The notes under the pieces were generated by a model. It was not told the origin of the DNA. It did not search any database and saw nothing but the letters and a program-made list of their open reading frames with translations. A stretch of DNA of 64,000 nucleotides, from NCBI GenBank assembly GCA_024697625.1, contig JAILFJ010000129.1, positions 1 to 64,000 on the forward strand, read 5' to 3'. Position 1 is the first letter of the stretch; each line of letters opens with the position of its first letter. The position numbers and the translations under genes were made by a program. Positions 1 through 8,552 of the stretch are shown piece by piece. This stretch comes from Oscillospiraceae bacterium (GTDB lineage Bacteria; Bacillota; Clostridia; Oscillospirales; Oscillospiraceae).

Positions 1-934
1 CGGGGATCTGCTCCACAGCAACCGAACCGATTCCGGCCGTCTCAGCCTGTCCTGTGACGGTGACAGACTTGATTTCATTTCCCTCTACTGTTACTTCTAC
101 GTCGATCGGGCCGTTGCGTCCGTCAGCGGAAGCTCTGAGAATACCGTCCTCCGCTGTCTCAGTCTCCGCAGCAGGTGCCGGTTCTTCAGCAGTATCCATC
201 GGAGCCATTGCCTGTGCGAGGGCATCCGCAACAGCTGTACGGACGGCATTGCTGGTCAGGGACGCACCGGCTACGCCGTCGATCTCCGCACCCTGAGCCG
301 CAAGGACCTGCTCCGTGAGTTTCTCGGTAGCAGCTCCGCCGATCTCCGGGGTCTCACCGGAGGTGTCCAGCACAACATCGGTAATCGAAGTCTCATCGAC
401 TGTGACACTGACCTTGACCTTGCCCATGCCGTTGGCTTCCGCCTCATAGGTGCCGGGAATATAGCCCGCACCGGAAGCAGCTGCTGCGGGCAAAGCAGGC
501 GCAGGCGTTGCAGCCGGTTTCTCTTCAGGAGCTGTATAGCCGAAGGCTGAAGGATCGAACCCGCCGGATTCCAGTGCATTTGCGACCGCAGTGCGGATGG
601 CCTCAGAGGTCAGGCTGGCACCGCTGACTGCATCCACGGAAAGGCTCTGCGCCTCGACGATATTTCCAGGCAGCGCATCAACTGCCAGTGTACCGATTCC
701 ATCGGTCTCCGCGTGTTCCGTTACACGAATCTTGAAAATCTCGGTTGGGCTTGCAATAACCTCAACCGATACCGGACCATTTCTCCCGTCAGCGGTGGCA
801 GTCAGTGTCTGCGCATCAGCCGGAAGTTCGAGAACCTGGCTTTTGTTTGTCTGAACATGTCCGACAATCAATACGCACAGCAGAACAATTGCCAGTGCTG
901 CAGCGAAGATGTTCAGGGTTTTCCTGTTCTCCAT
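1..934 (-). CDS. FMN-binding-repeat extracytoplasmic protein (3' end outside window)
   Basis: This is an extracytoplasmic flavoprotein-type protein, of which 311 residues are visible before the window edge cuts it. Residues 8-25 form a signal anchor. Then come FMN_bind-like repeats at about 46-120 and 160-243, and a third starting near 265. The first two carry SGASLTS (104-110) and AGASLTS (222-228), which match the [S/T]GA[S/T] site where ApbE attaches FMN covalently. A Pro/Ala/Glu-rich linker (137-155) separates repeats 1 and 2. AGGAGG lies seven bases before the ATG, and a TTGCAT-17-TAAAAT promoter lies about 100 bases upstream. From family knowledge such proteins act in extracytoplasmic electron transfer. 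No ApbE, Rnf or NADH dehydrogenase partner lies in this window, so the redox partner is unknown. The two sites have Ser rather than the usual Thr at the acceptor position. Confidence 0.85.
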   Translation of the reverse strand, partial: MENRKTLNIFAAALAIVLLCVLIVGHVQTNKSQVLELPADAQTLTATADGRNGPVSVEVIASPTEIFKIRVTEHAETDGIGTLAVDALPGNIVEAQSLSVDAVSGASLTSEAIRTAVANALESGGFDPSAFGYTAPEEKPAATPAPALPAAAASGAGYIPGTYEAEANGMGKVKVSVTVDETSITDVVLDTSGETPEIGGAATEKLTEQVLAAQGAEIDGVAGASLTSNAVRTAVADALAQAMAPMDTAEEPAPAAETETAEDGILRASADGRNGPIDVEVTVEGNEIKSVTVTGQAETAGIGSVAVEQIP

Positions 935-1036
935 CAGTATCCTCCTCATATAATTAAAAATATGCGGGGTGAATGCTTTCAGTCGGACTATGACTATACA
1001 GAATAGATAGATCCGGAAAGCTTTATAAGACACTTT

Positions 1037-1065
1037 ATTTTACATGATTCCAGGTCGGAATGCAA
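1037..1065 (-). promoter_or_regulatory. Promoter of the FMN-binding protein gene
   Basis: On the minus strand, TTGCAT (1060-1065) and TAAAAT (1037-1042) are separated by exactly 17 bp, about 100 bases before the ATG at 934. An 8-bp inverted repeat, ATTCCAGG (1047-1054) and CCTGGAAT (1087-1094), overlaps the spacer and could be an operator. The operator idea is inference. Confidence 0.6.
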
Positions 1066-1130
1066 TATGTTTTTCATCTGTCATAACCTGGAATTATAGA
1101 ATTGTCACCATAAAACGGAGCTGCAGAATC

Positions 1131-1181
1131 GTAAACACAGACGACCAACCGGCATAAGCCCGGAAGGTCGTCTGTGTTTAC
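1131..1181 (-). terminator. Hairpin after the 1293-2573 gene
   Basis: A perfect 16-bp stem (1131-1146 with 1166-1181) encloses a 19-base loop that can itself pair CCGG with CCGG. It lies 110 bases past the stop of the minus-strand gene ending at 1293. The U tract is weak on both strands, so termination is likely but not certain. Confidence 0.6.
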
Positions 1182-1292
1182 TGTAATATTAACCAGTCGA
1201 CGAGTATCAGCCCGGAAAAGTTTCTCGTATAAGAGTCCATATTTCCATGAGCAGCCACCGTCATTATCCCAGCTGTCGGTTGTTCAGGTTCA

Positions 1293-2573
1293 TCACCAGA
1301 TTGTCTCCAGATAGCTGTCCCAATCAAACTGATTCCAGTCTGACGGATCCAATGAATCATAATAGCTCATATTTGAAACGAGAGACCAGTCTTCGTCAGA
1401 CATCACGAGGTCAGTCAAAGCCAGTTCGAACAACTCGTCGTCAGTCAGCCCGTACCGGTTATAATACTCATTGGCGTCGGTATTCCTGCCCGTGTTTTGA
1501 GCATAGACAGAAATATTTGCCGTAGTGGTACGCATGCTCTGCTTACTGTTGGAGAAAGTGCAGTAAACCCCCCAGCCATTCATCTCCTGTGACAGCTCTG
1601 CAATCGACAAAGATGTGGTGTTTTCCCCTCTGATGTCCACATCGGGGACCACGCTGCGGATATCCTGTATGTTGTACACCTGCCCTTCAGAGGAAACCAG
1701 AGTCCAGGTCAGCGTATTATATCCGGTTGCATTCACAACAAACAAAGCAGTCTCGCCCACATATCGCTGCTCATTGGCAGGATTTTTTGTTACAACGATC
1801 GAGCTTGTATTGTTTATGCTCGTCAGATTTCTCGTGTCCTGAACATCGGTCCTGTCTCCGCTGAAAACTGCATAACTGTCTGCAAGCCGGCTCAATTCAC
1901 TGGCTTCAGATGAAGAGAACCAGTCAAAGGTTGTACTGCTGTGTGGGCAGCCCGCAAAGGTGGTGCCGGCAATATCCATAAACTCATCATCTGTAATGGG
2001 ATTTTCATCAGAATCCATGATTGAAGTATCAGCTTTACCACCGCTGGTTGTAGTGATCATAGTCGCTAAAGTACCGTCATACAGCATTCCGTTCATCATG
2101 GACATGCCACAGGTAAAGACCATATCCAGTTTGATGTTTAATTCTTTGAGTTCCTCATGGTTATAGTTTTTAAAGACATAGAACCAGGCATCTCTTTCAA
2201 CGTCATAATAAGTATCTGCGCTGTCTGTCATAATGTTGAAAAAGGCTGCATCTGACATTTCATTTTCAAAAGGAGTATGGAGGGCGTTCAGACTCTGTCC
2301 ATCGGGGGTAATCTCCCAACCTCTTACCTGAGCATTATTGGTCGCTGAATCTGCTTTACAGGCAAGCAGTTCAAGGCGACCGTTATGATCCAGGTCCGTG
2401 ACGGAATAATACCAGGGATCTGCACTGTCCGGTTGGCGGAGAAGCGCAAAGTTCGTGCCAATCAGCTTGAGCTGCGCGCCGGCGTTCTGTCCGGTCGAGA
2501 GATCTGCGAAGGCGATCGCACTCACTGAGAGCAGAAGGGTAAGGGTCAGCATACATGAAATCATTTTCTTCAT
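1293..2573 (-). CDS. Secreted protein of unknown function with a Ca2+-loop-like segment
   Basis: I do not recognise a family. The protein (426 aa) starts with a clear signal peptide (positive MKKM, hydrophobic core, AFA cleavage near residue 23), so it is exported. Near residue 55 the segment DLDHNGRLELL has the spacing of an EF-hand or FG-GAP-type calcium loop (DxDxNGxxE). The rest is Ser/Thr/Asn-rich with several acidic patches and no membrane anchor, LPXTG motif or catalytic signature I can name. I chose the ATG at 2573; an in-frame TTG three codons upstream (2582) is possible but sits only four bases behind the GGAAG site. A strong promoter with direct repeats lies upstream (2612-2641) and a hairpin lies downstream. 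It is the last gene read in this direction before the FMN-binding gene. Confidence 0.65.
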   Translation of the reverse strand: MKKMISCMLTLTLLLSVSAIAFADLSTGQNAGAQLKLIGTNFALLRQPDSADPWYYSVTDLDHNGRLELLACKADSATNNAQVRGWEITPDGQSLNALHTPFENEMSDAAFFNIMTDSADTYYDVERDAWFYVFKNYNHEELKELNIKLDMVFTCGMSMMNGMLYDGTLATMITTTSGGKADTSIMDSDENPITDDEFMDIAGTTFAGCPHSSTTFDWFSSSEASELSRLADSYAVFSGDRTDVQDTRNLTSINNTSSIVVTKNPANEQRYVGETALFVVNATGYNTLTWTLVSSEGQVYNIQDIRSVVPDVDIRGENTTSLSIAELSQEMNGWGVYCTFSNSKQSMRTTTANISVYAQNTGRNTDANEYYNRYGLTDDELFELALTDLVMSDEDWSLVSNMSYYDSLDPSDWNQFDWDSYLETIW

Positions 2574-2611
2574 GTGTTTCAATTTCTTCCTTTCTTCTTA
2601 CAGATAGTATT

Positions 2612-2641
2612 ACTATACAGGAATACACAGGAATATGTCAA
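2612..2641 (-). promoter_or_regulatory. Promoter with 10-bp-phased direct repeats in its spacer
   Basis: On the minus strand, TTGACA (2636-2641) and TATAGT (2612-2617) are 18 bp apart. The spacer consists almost entirely of two direct copies of CAGGAATA read on the plus strand (2618-2625 and 2628-2635), with a period of 10 bp, about one helical turn. This placement would suit a response-regulator dimer. Regulation is inference. Confidence 0.7.
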
Positions 2642-2685
2642 GAAAGATCCTTATTCGTTCAGATCCTTCTTCGTTCAGATACATA

Positions 2686-3126
2686 TCAATTTCTCTCAGA
2701 GCTGCTCTCCGCAATTACGAAAGCTGCAGCGGTGTCTTCTTCTGTTGTAACAGAGAGATGCAGAGCCGTAATCCCGTAGGCTTCCAGCCACGGCCGTATG
2801 GCCTCATTCATTGAAACATATGGCCGCCCGGTCTCCATATGCAGGCTTTCGATTTGTCGCAGATCCGGTCCGGAAGAGAGAATGTCTGCGGTGGAGGTGT
2901 CTCTCTCAGACTGTTCCGGTCCCGGAGCAGTTATCGCTTTGAACACCGCTTCCTTCACTGCGAAGCGCGCCGCATAGAAGGCTGCAGTGTCATGGCGTTT
3001 TGCTCCCTCTGCCCTTTCAGCCTCTGTGAAGGTTTTCCGAAAGAAAGCAGCGTCAACTCCGCCGCGGTCAAGGATTCGCTGAATACGCGATATGCTGCAA
3101 TGGTCAATTCCGATTCCGTGTATCAT
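2686..3126 (-). CDS. acpS: Holo-[acyl-carrier-protein] synthase
   Basis: AcpS transfers 4'-phosphopantetheine from coenzyme A to a serine of apo-acyl carrier protein, activating it for fatty acid synthesis. The N-terminus shows the GIDHCSISRI motif with the Mg2+-binding Asp, and FAVKEAVFKAI near residue 60 supplies the conserved Glu and Lys, both hallmarks of AcpS. FRKTFTEAE matches the conserved F..FT..E segment. At 146 aa it is slightly longer than the usual 120-130, with extra residues in the middle (Glu/Ser/Thr-rich, about 72-90). It lies 62 bases after the ABC transporter pair on the same strand and may be the last gene of that transcript. The substrate gene acpP is not in this window. 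Confidence 0.92.
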   Translation of the reverse strand: MIHGIGIDHCSISRIQRILDRGGVDAAFFRKTFTEAERAEGAKRHDTAAFYAARFAVKEAVFKAITAPGPEQSERDTSTADILSSGPDLRQIESLHMETGRPYVSMNEAIRPWLEAYGITALHLSVTTEEDTAAAFVIAESSSERN

Positions 3127-3188
3127 TGTTCATCCCATAGTCTAAAATAATTCTGTGTACCATGACTCATGTGCGGGTCCCAGAATGA

Positions 3189-5192
3189 TTATTCCAGTTC
3201 AAATGCCCCGGTATAAAGGCGGTAATATGTCCCTTTCTCATTCAGAAGCTGCTCGTGACTGCCGCGCTCAATGATTCGGCCGTGATCCAGCACCATGATG
3301 ACATCTGCATCCATGACTGTCGAGAGGCGATGTGCAATCACAAAAACCGTACGTCCTTCCATCAGCTTGTCCATACCGCGTTGGACGATCGCTTCGGTTC
3401 GGGTGTCGATTGAGGACGTCGCTTCATCCAGAATCATAACGGGTGGATCTGCCACGGCCGCACGGGCAATGGCAAGAAGCTGTCTCTGCCCCTGAGACAG
3501 GTTGGTACCGTTGTTATGGAGGACTGTGCCGTAGCCATCAGGAAGCCTCATGATGAAATCGTCCGCCCCTGCCAGCTTCGCTGCTCGGACGCAGTCCTCG
3601 TCCGAGGCATCGAGCCGTCCGTAACGTATATTGTCCATGACTGTCCCGGTAAAGAGATTGGTATCCTGAAGGACGAGGCCGAGAGATCTCCGAAGATCGG
3701 ATTTCCGGATTTTATTGATATTAATACCGTCATACCTGATTTTTCCATCTGCAATATCATAGAAACGGTTAATCAGATTCGTAATGGTGGTCTTGCCCGC
3801 TCCTGTAGCGCCGACAAATGCAACCTTCTGGCCCCGCTCGGCATACACTGACACATCGTGGAGGACATCTTTTCCTTCTTCATAGGCGAAGTCGACATTC
3901 AGCATTCTCACGTCTCCCCGAAGAGGTGTATAGCTGAGAGTTCCATCTGTATGCGGATGCCGCCACGCCCAGTGCCCGGTCCGTTCCTCTGTCTCAGTTA
4001 CAGAGCCCGGATCAAGTTCAACGCTGCCGGAGTTTCCTGCCGTACGGTCATAAGCACCCGAAACATTGTTGGGATCTGCACTCAGTTCACTGAGGTCTTC
4101 CTTCACATTCACCAGGGTCACATAACCCTCGTCAGTTTCCGGAGTCTCACCGATCATTTCAAACACGCGGGCGGCGCCGGCCCCCGCCATGACAATGGCA
4201 TTGAACTGCTGAGAGAGGTTATTGACGTTGCCGGTAAACTGTCTCGCCATGTTCAGAAACGGTACAAGAATGGAGACACTGAAGGGCAGGCCTGACAGAC
4301 TGACATTCTGGAATCCGCTCAGCAGAAAGACTCCGCCTGCCAACGCAAGCACAACGTACAGAACATTTCCGATGTTCCCCATGATGGGCCCCAGAATACT
4401 CGCGTAGGCGTGAGCACGGTTGCTGACCGTAAAAAGCTCATCGTTCACACGGTCAAAATCACCGATGCTGGCCTCCTCGTGATTGAAGACCTTGATGACC
4501 TTCTGTCCGTTCATCATTTCCTGTACAAAACCTTCCAGCGCACCGGTGGCCTGCTGCTGTCGGATGAAGTAGCGCGCAGAGCCGCCGCCCACCGTCTTGG
4601 TCACAAAAAACATCGCAACAATCCCCAGCACGAGGACCAGCGTCAGCCAAAGGCTGAAGTAGAGCATAATGGCAAAAACAGCAAGAACAATTGCTCCCGA
4701 CTGGATTAATGTCGGAAATGCCTGTGATACCAGCTGCCGCAGCGTATCAATGTCATTGGTATAATGGGACATGATATCCCCGTGCTGATGCGTATCAAAA
4801 TATCGGATTGGCAGGTCCTGCATGCCATCAAACAGTTCCGTGCGCAGTTTATGCAGAAACCCCTGTGTCATATACGCCATGATCTGGCTGTACAGCAACA
4901 TGGAGAGGAGCGACAGAAGATACAGCGTCCCGAGAATCACAAGATAATGTACAATCTCAGGCCTTGCGGCAGCCCAGTCCCCGGTCCGATACCATTTTTC
5001 TATGACTGCGAGCACATTCTGGACAAACAGCGACGGGATAGACGAAACGACCGCTGAAAACAGAATGCAGAAGACGGTCAGCGGAGCAAGTTTCGGATAG
5101 TACCCGAAAAGCTTGCGGATTACCCGCCCCAGAGAGGAGAAATTCTGCTTCAGCACGGCACCGGAATTCCGGTTGTCTGTTTTATCAGGCAC
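3189..5192 (-). CDS. ABC exporter, canonical half (BmrD/TM288-like)
   Basis: This is the second subunit of a heterodimeric ABC exporter of the BmrCD or TM287/288 type, which moves drugs or lipids outward across the membrane. The 667-aa protein has six membrane segments (about 50-350), a long hydrophilic linker (about 380-440), then the nucleotide-binding domain with Walker A GATGAGKTT, signature LSQGQ, Walker B MILDEATSSID with the catalytic Glu, and switch His in IAHRLS. The start is a GTG whose codon overlaps the stop region of the upstream partner (GTGCCTGA) and follows a GAGGGGG ribosome site. Reading further upstream would add 42 residues that lie wholly inside the partner gene. This overlap implies translational coupling and equal subunit amounts. 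The substrate cannot be told from sequence. Confidence 0.9.
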   Translation of the reverse strand: MPDKTDNRNSGAVLKQNFSSLGRVIRKLFGYYPKLAPLTVFCILFSAVVSSIPSLFVQNVLAVIEKWYRTGDWAAARPEIVHYLVILGTLYLLSLLSMLLYSQIMAYMTQGFLHKLRTELFDGMQDLPIRYFDTHQHGDIMSHYTNDIDTLRQLVSQAFPTLIQSGAIVLAVFAIMLYFSLWLTLVLVLGIVAMFFVTKTVGGGSARYFIRQQQATGALEGFVQEMMNGQKVIKVFNHEEASIGDFDRVNDELFTVSNRAHAYASILGPIMGNIGNVLYVVLALAGGVFLLSGFQNVSLSGLPFSVSILVPFLNMARQFTGNVNNLSQQFNAIVMAGAGAARVFEMIGETPETDEGYVTLVNVKEDLSELSADPNNVSGAYDRTAGNSGSVELDPGSVTETEERTGHWAWRHPHTDGTLSYTPLRGDVRMLNVDFAYEEGKDVLHDVSVYAERGQKVAFVGATGAGKTTITNLINRFYDIADGKIRYDGININKIRKSDLRRSLGLVLQDTNLFTGTVMDNIRYGRLDASDEDCVRAAKLAGADDFIMRLPDGYGTVLHNNGTNLSQGQRQLLAIARAAVADPPVMILDEATSSIDTRTEAIVQRGMDKLMEGRTVFVIAHRLSTVMDADVIMVLDHGRIIERGSHEQLLNEKGTYYRLYTGAFELE

Positions 5193-6927
5193 TCTCTTCG
5201 CCCCCTCTCGTCTGCTGCAGCCAGATCTCCCGATAAATCTCGCTGGACTCCATGAGCTCTGTATGGGTTCCACGGGCAGCAATCCTGCCATTATCCATGA
5301 CAATAATCTGGTCTGCATCCTCTACCGAGGCAACCCGCTGTGCGATGATGATCTTGGTGGTCTCCGGGATATAGTTTTTAAATCCTTTGCGGATCAGGGC
5401 ATCCGTATGCGTGTCAACCGCACTGGTGGAGTCATCGAGAATCAGGATCTTCGGTTTTTTCAGGAGTGCGCGGGCTATGCACAGTCTCTGACGCTGACCG
5501 CCGGAGACATTGGTTCCCCCCTGCTCGATATGAGTATCATATCCATCGGGAAAAGACATAATAAAGTCGTGCGCCTGCGCCAGCCTGCAGGCCGCTTCAA
5601 GTTCTTCATCGGTTGCATCCGGATTTCCCCAGCGGAGATTGTCCCGGATTGTCCCGGAAAAAAGTGTGTTCTTCTGCAGCACGACCGCTACCGCATCACG
5701 CAGCATCGAAAGGTCATATTCCCTCACGTCGTGTCCCGCAACGCAGACCCGGCCTTCGGTGACATCGTATAGTCTGGGAATAAGCTGGATCAGACTGGTC
5801 TTTCCGGAGCCGGTTCCTCCCAGAATACCGACGGTCTGCCCCGAGCTGATGTGCAGATCGATCGCTGAGAGCGCATTTCGGTCAGCAGTTTTGGAGTACT
5901 TGAAAGATACGTTATCAAAATCCACCGATCCGTCCGCCACCTCGCGGAGCGGGGCGGCAGGATTCTGCAGTGCAGGTGTCTCCTGAAGGACCTCTGAAAT
6001 CCGGTGCATGGACTCCAATGACATGGTCAGCATGACATAGATCATCGAGATCATCATCAGGCTCATCAGGATCTGGAATCCATAGGTCAGCATAGCCGAA
6101 ATCTGTCCGACGTCGATTGTAGTCCCCTGATTGGTGATAATCAGACGCGATCCGACAAACAGAATAAAGATCATGTTGAAGTACAGGCAGAGCTGCATCA
6201 GCGGCGCATTCAAAGCGACAATGCGCTCGGCATATGTGAAATCTTTCCTGATATTATCCGAAGCGGATGCAAACTTCTTCTTTTCATGGTCCTCACGCGC
6301 AAAGCCCTTCACCACACGCATGCCCCGGACATTCTCCTCGATGGATTGGTTCATGCGGTCATACTTTCGGAATACGGCACGAAAGGCAGGGAGAGCCTTC
6401 TTTGCGATCATCAGCAGGCCTGCAACCAGCACAGGGATCACGATCACGAAAGTAGCCGCCAGCGTTCCCCCCATCAGAAAAGCCATAACAACCGAAAACA
6501 GCAGCATCAGCGGAGCCCGAACTGCAATTCGGATGGACATCATGAACGCCATCTGAACATAGTTGATATCCGTAGTCATCCTGGTAACGAGAGAAGAAGA
6601 CGAAAAGCGGTCTATGTTCTCAAAGGAAAAGCTTTGGATCTTTCGGAAAATGTCTCCTCTCAGGTTCCGCGCAAAACCTGCTGAGGCCCTGGCACCCGTA
6701 AGACCGGCCGCACCGCCGCAGAACAGAGACAGCAATGCCATCAGAACCAGAATCAGACCGAGTTTCAAAACCGAGGACATCTCAGCGCCTGCCTTGATTC
6801 TGTTAACCAGATCAGCTGTATAGAACGGGATCAGCACCTCTATGAAAACTTCCCCGATAATCAGAAGCAGCGTCAGAATTGCAGGTTTCTTAAACTCACG
6901 CAGGCTTCGAAGCATCGTCTTGACCAA
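5185..6927 (-). CDS. ABC exporter, degenerate-site half (BmrC/TM287-like)
   Basis: This is the first subunit of the same heterodimer (580 aa): six membrane segments (about 15-310) and a nucleotide-binding domain with Walker A GGTGSGKTS and signature VSGGQ. Two residues depart from consensus: Walker B reads ILILDDSTSAVD, with Asp where the catalytic Glu should be, and the switch reads IAQRVAS, with Gln in place of His. Both are typical of the non-hydrolysing site of asymmetric exporters, so this half is expected to bind ATP with little hydrolysis at its own site. The start is TTG, nine bases after AAGGAG; an ATG lies four codons further in. A promoter sits 38 bases upstream. The 3' end overlaps the partner start by eight bases. 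Confidence 0.9.
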   Translation of the reverse strand: MVKTMLRSLREFKKPAILTLLLIIGEVFIEVLIPFYTADLVNRIKAGAEMSSVLKLGLILVLMALLSLFCGGAAGLTGARASAGFARNLRGDIFRKIQSFSFENIDRFSSSSLVTRMTTDINYVQMAFMMSIRIAVRAPLMLLFSVVMAFLMGGTLAATFVIVIPVLVAGLLMIAKKALPAFRAVFRKYDRMNQSIEENVRGMRVVKGFAREDHEKKKFASASDNIRKDFTYAERIVALNAPLMQLCLYFNMIFILFVGSRLIITNQGTTIDVGQISAMLTYGFQILMSLMMISMIYVMLTMSLESMHRISEVLQETPALQNPAAPLREVADGSVDFDNVSFKYSKTADRNALSAIDLHISSGQTVGILGGTGSGKTSLIQLIPRLYDVTEGRVCVAGHDVREYDLSMLRDAVAVVLQKNTLFSGTIRDNLRWGNPDATDEELEAACRLAQAHDFIMSFPDGYDTHIEQGGTNVSGGQRQRLCIARALLKKPKILILDDSTSAVDTHTDALIRKGFKNYIPETTKIIIAQRVASVEDADQIIVMDNGRIAARGTHTELMESSEIYREIWLQQTRGGEESA

Positions 6928-6964
6928 AACACTATTCTCCTTATCTTTCCAGTATAATAGTGTA

Positions 6965-6994
6965 TATATTGTTCTATTTTCAATTTCTTGTCAA
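6965..6994 (-). promoter_or_regulatory. Promoter of the ABC exporter operon
   Basis: On the minus strand, TTGACA (6989-6994) is followed after 18 bp by AATATA (6965-6970), or after 17 bp by CAATAT. The start codon of the first subunit lies 38 bases downstream. Confidence 0.65.
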
Positions 6995-7056
6995 GCATGA
7001 ATTACTAACAAAACGTGAATTTTAGTTTTTCCATCCCCGCCGATGGATCGGCCTGC

Positions 7057-7085
7057 TTGTTATTTTTTTTCCGATATGCTACAAT
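7057..7085 (+). promoter_or_regulatory. Promoter of the SEDS gene (extended -10)
   Basis: TTGTTA (7057-7062) and TACAAT (7080-7085) are separated by 17 bp, with TGC just before the -10 box, an extended -10 element. Expected transcription start is near 7092, upstream of the GGAAGG at 7105-7110. Confidence 0.65.
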
Positions 7086-7149
7086 TATTTAAATTCGCGG
7101 ATCCGGAAGGCGGTGTTACGGCATTAAAAAAATCAAGGTCTATACACAT

Positions 7150-8271
7150 ATGTTTTTCGAGCGCGCAGATATCTTTCTTCTTGTGATGTGCCTGATCTGC
7201 TCCTGCTTTGGCATCTACATGGTGCGGATCGCCACCATAGCCATGGAGGCCTCCGGATGGGTAGACAGCTCTGTGAAGTGCGTTATCGTGCAGATTTTTT
7301 CTCTTATTCTCGGGCTGATTGCCTTTGTGGTTCTCACGTTCCTCGATGCAGACCTTCTCGGCGAACAATGGAAACTGCTCTGCGGCATCACGGTACTGCT
7401 TCTGATTGCACTTGTCTTATTCGGCGAGTCCGGAGATACGGGCAACAGCAGCTGGATCCGTTTCGCCGGCATCGGCATACAGCCATCCGAAATCATCAAG
7501 GTTATCTATATTGTTGTGTCAGCAAAACAGATGACATGGCTGAAGGAATATCACGACATCAATTCGCCGCTTTCGGTTATGCAGATGGCCGGTCACTTTG
7601 TGATCCTCTTCGGTCTGATCGTCGTGGTATCTTCCGATCTGGGCAGCGCTTCGATTCTGCTGCTGATTTTTCTCAGCATGTTTTTTGTACTCGGTGTGCG
7701 TCTCTATTGGTTCGCTCTCGGCGGAGCGGCTGTAGCGGCAGCGATTCCTCTCCTCTGGACTTACTTCTTAAAGGATTATCAGAAGAAACGGCTGATCGCT
7801 CCCTATGACCCCAGCATAGACCCGGATGGTTGGGGTATCACCTGGCAGACTACACAGAGTAAGCAAACACTTGCCTCCGGCCGTCTGACCGGAGTCGATG
7901 CGGAGCACCGTGCCACTGTTTTTACCGGGAAGCACACAGATTTTATCTTTTCCTGCGTCGGAGAGGAGTTAGGCATGATCGGCTGTATCGCTGTTATCAT
8001 CCTGCTTCTGATTGTCATGATCCATATCGCGCGGGTTGGGCTGAAAGCCGGACGGACGTTTGATATGCTGATCTGTATGGGTGTTGCTTCCGCAGTCGCC
8101 TTTCAAACCTTCATCAACATCGGCATGTGCATCGGTATCACTCCGGTCATCGGCATTACGCTCCCCTTCTTCAGTTATGGAGGTTCGTCAATGGTGTCGA
8201 TGTTTGCTGCCATGGGGCTTGTTTCCGGAGTTAAATTTAAACTCAAACCGCAGCTCTTCTCTATCTACTGA
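7150..8271 (+). CDS. SEDS-family peptidoglycan polymerase (RodA/FtsW-like)
   Basis: SEDS proteins are integral membrane glycosyltransferases that polymerise lipid II into glycan strands, working with a class B penicillin-binding protein. The 373-aa sequence has about ten hydrophobic segments and the family landmarks: SSWIRFAGIGIQPSE near residue 100, the extracellular loop GRLTGVDAEHRATVFTGKHTDFIF (positions about 240-263) with the conserved H.DFIF, and the C-terminal GITLPFFSYGGSSM. Overall it looks closer to RodA than FtsW, but no PBP or mre genes lie nearby to settle this. The first ATG is at 7150, after a weak AAGG. The frame is open upstream to 7093, and a good GGAAGG (7105-7110) sits before an in-frame ATT at 7123, so a slightly longer protein from a rare ATT start is possible. 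It shares a bidirectional hairpin with the RNA gene downstream. Confidence 0.88.
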   Translation: MFFERADIFLLVMCLICSCFGIYMVRIATIAMEASGWVDSSVKCVIVQIFSLILGLIAFVVLTFLDADLLGEQWKLLCGITVLLLIALVLFGESGDTGNSSWIRFAGIGIQPSEIIKVIYIVVSAKQMTWLKEYHDINSPLSVMQMAGHFVILFGLIVVVSSDLGSASILLLIFLSMFFVLGVRLYWFALGGAAVAAAIPLLWTYFLKDYQKKRLIAPYDPSIDPDGWGITWQTTQSKQTLASGRLTGVDAEHRATVFTGKHTDFIFSCVGEELGMIGCIAVIILLLIVMIHIARVGLKAGRTFDMLICMGVASAVAFQTFINIGMCIGITPVIGITLPFFSYGGSSMVSMFAAMGLVSGVKFKLKPQLFSIY

Positions 8272-8282
8272 ATCTGCTGAAT

Positions 8283-8546
8283 AAAAAATTACCCGCTTCC
8301 TCTTCGGAAGCGGGTTTAAAAATGTACAATAAATGTATTGCACAAACATGAAACCTGCGATGTCGCGATCACCGCATTCCATGTCCATGTCGGTTAACAG
8401 CCTGTTCAGCAAGAGTGGGGATTGCCATTGGCCGAAACTGCCCGCACAGTATACCGGAATCTGGCCTCCGGCAGCCTGCAAGTCAATTTACCTTGCAACA
8501 ACGGGTTAAAATGCCGACTCATTAAGGGGTGGCGCCCCTCATCGCA
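8283..8546 (-). ncRNA. Structured non-coding RNA, class not identified
   Basis: This is a complete transcription unit without an open frame: promoter TTGACA-17-TATCTT just upstream, about 264 bases, and a Rho-independent terminator with a real U tract (AATTTTTTA) on the minus strand. It lies opposite the gap between the SEDS gene and gtrA, so it is not a leader of either. Pairings visible by eye: a closing stem joining the RNA ends (8540-8548 with 8354-8362, one G-U), a hairpin AGGGG/CCCCT (8535-8539 with 8525-8529, loop CGCCA), GTCGG with CCGAC (8514-8517 area with 8389-8393), a hairpin TGCAAG/CTTGCA (8492-8497 with 8477-8482), and CCGGA/TCCGG (8467-8471 with 8454-8458). Size and closed ends recall global-regulator RNAs such as 6S or the raiA motif, but I could not match either consensus; it lacks tmRNA, RNase P and SRP signatures. 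Confidence 0.7.
8291..8315 (-). terminator. Bidirectional terminator between the SEDS gene and the RNA gene
   Basis: A 10-bp stem ACCCGCTTCC/GGAAGCGGGT (8291-8300 with 8306-8315) closes a 5-base loop. On the minus strand it is followed by a run of six T; on the plus strand only by a short T stretch. It best serves the RNA gene and probably also stops SEDS transcription. Confidence 0.85.
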
Positions 8547-8552
8547 AGACAT

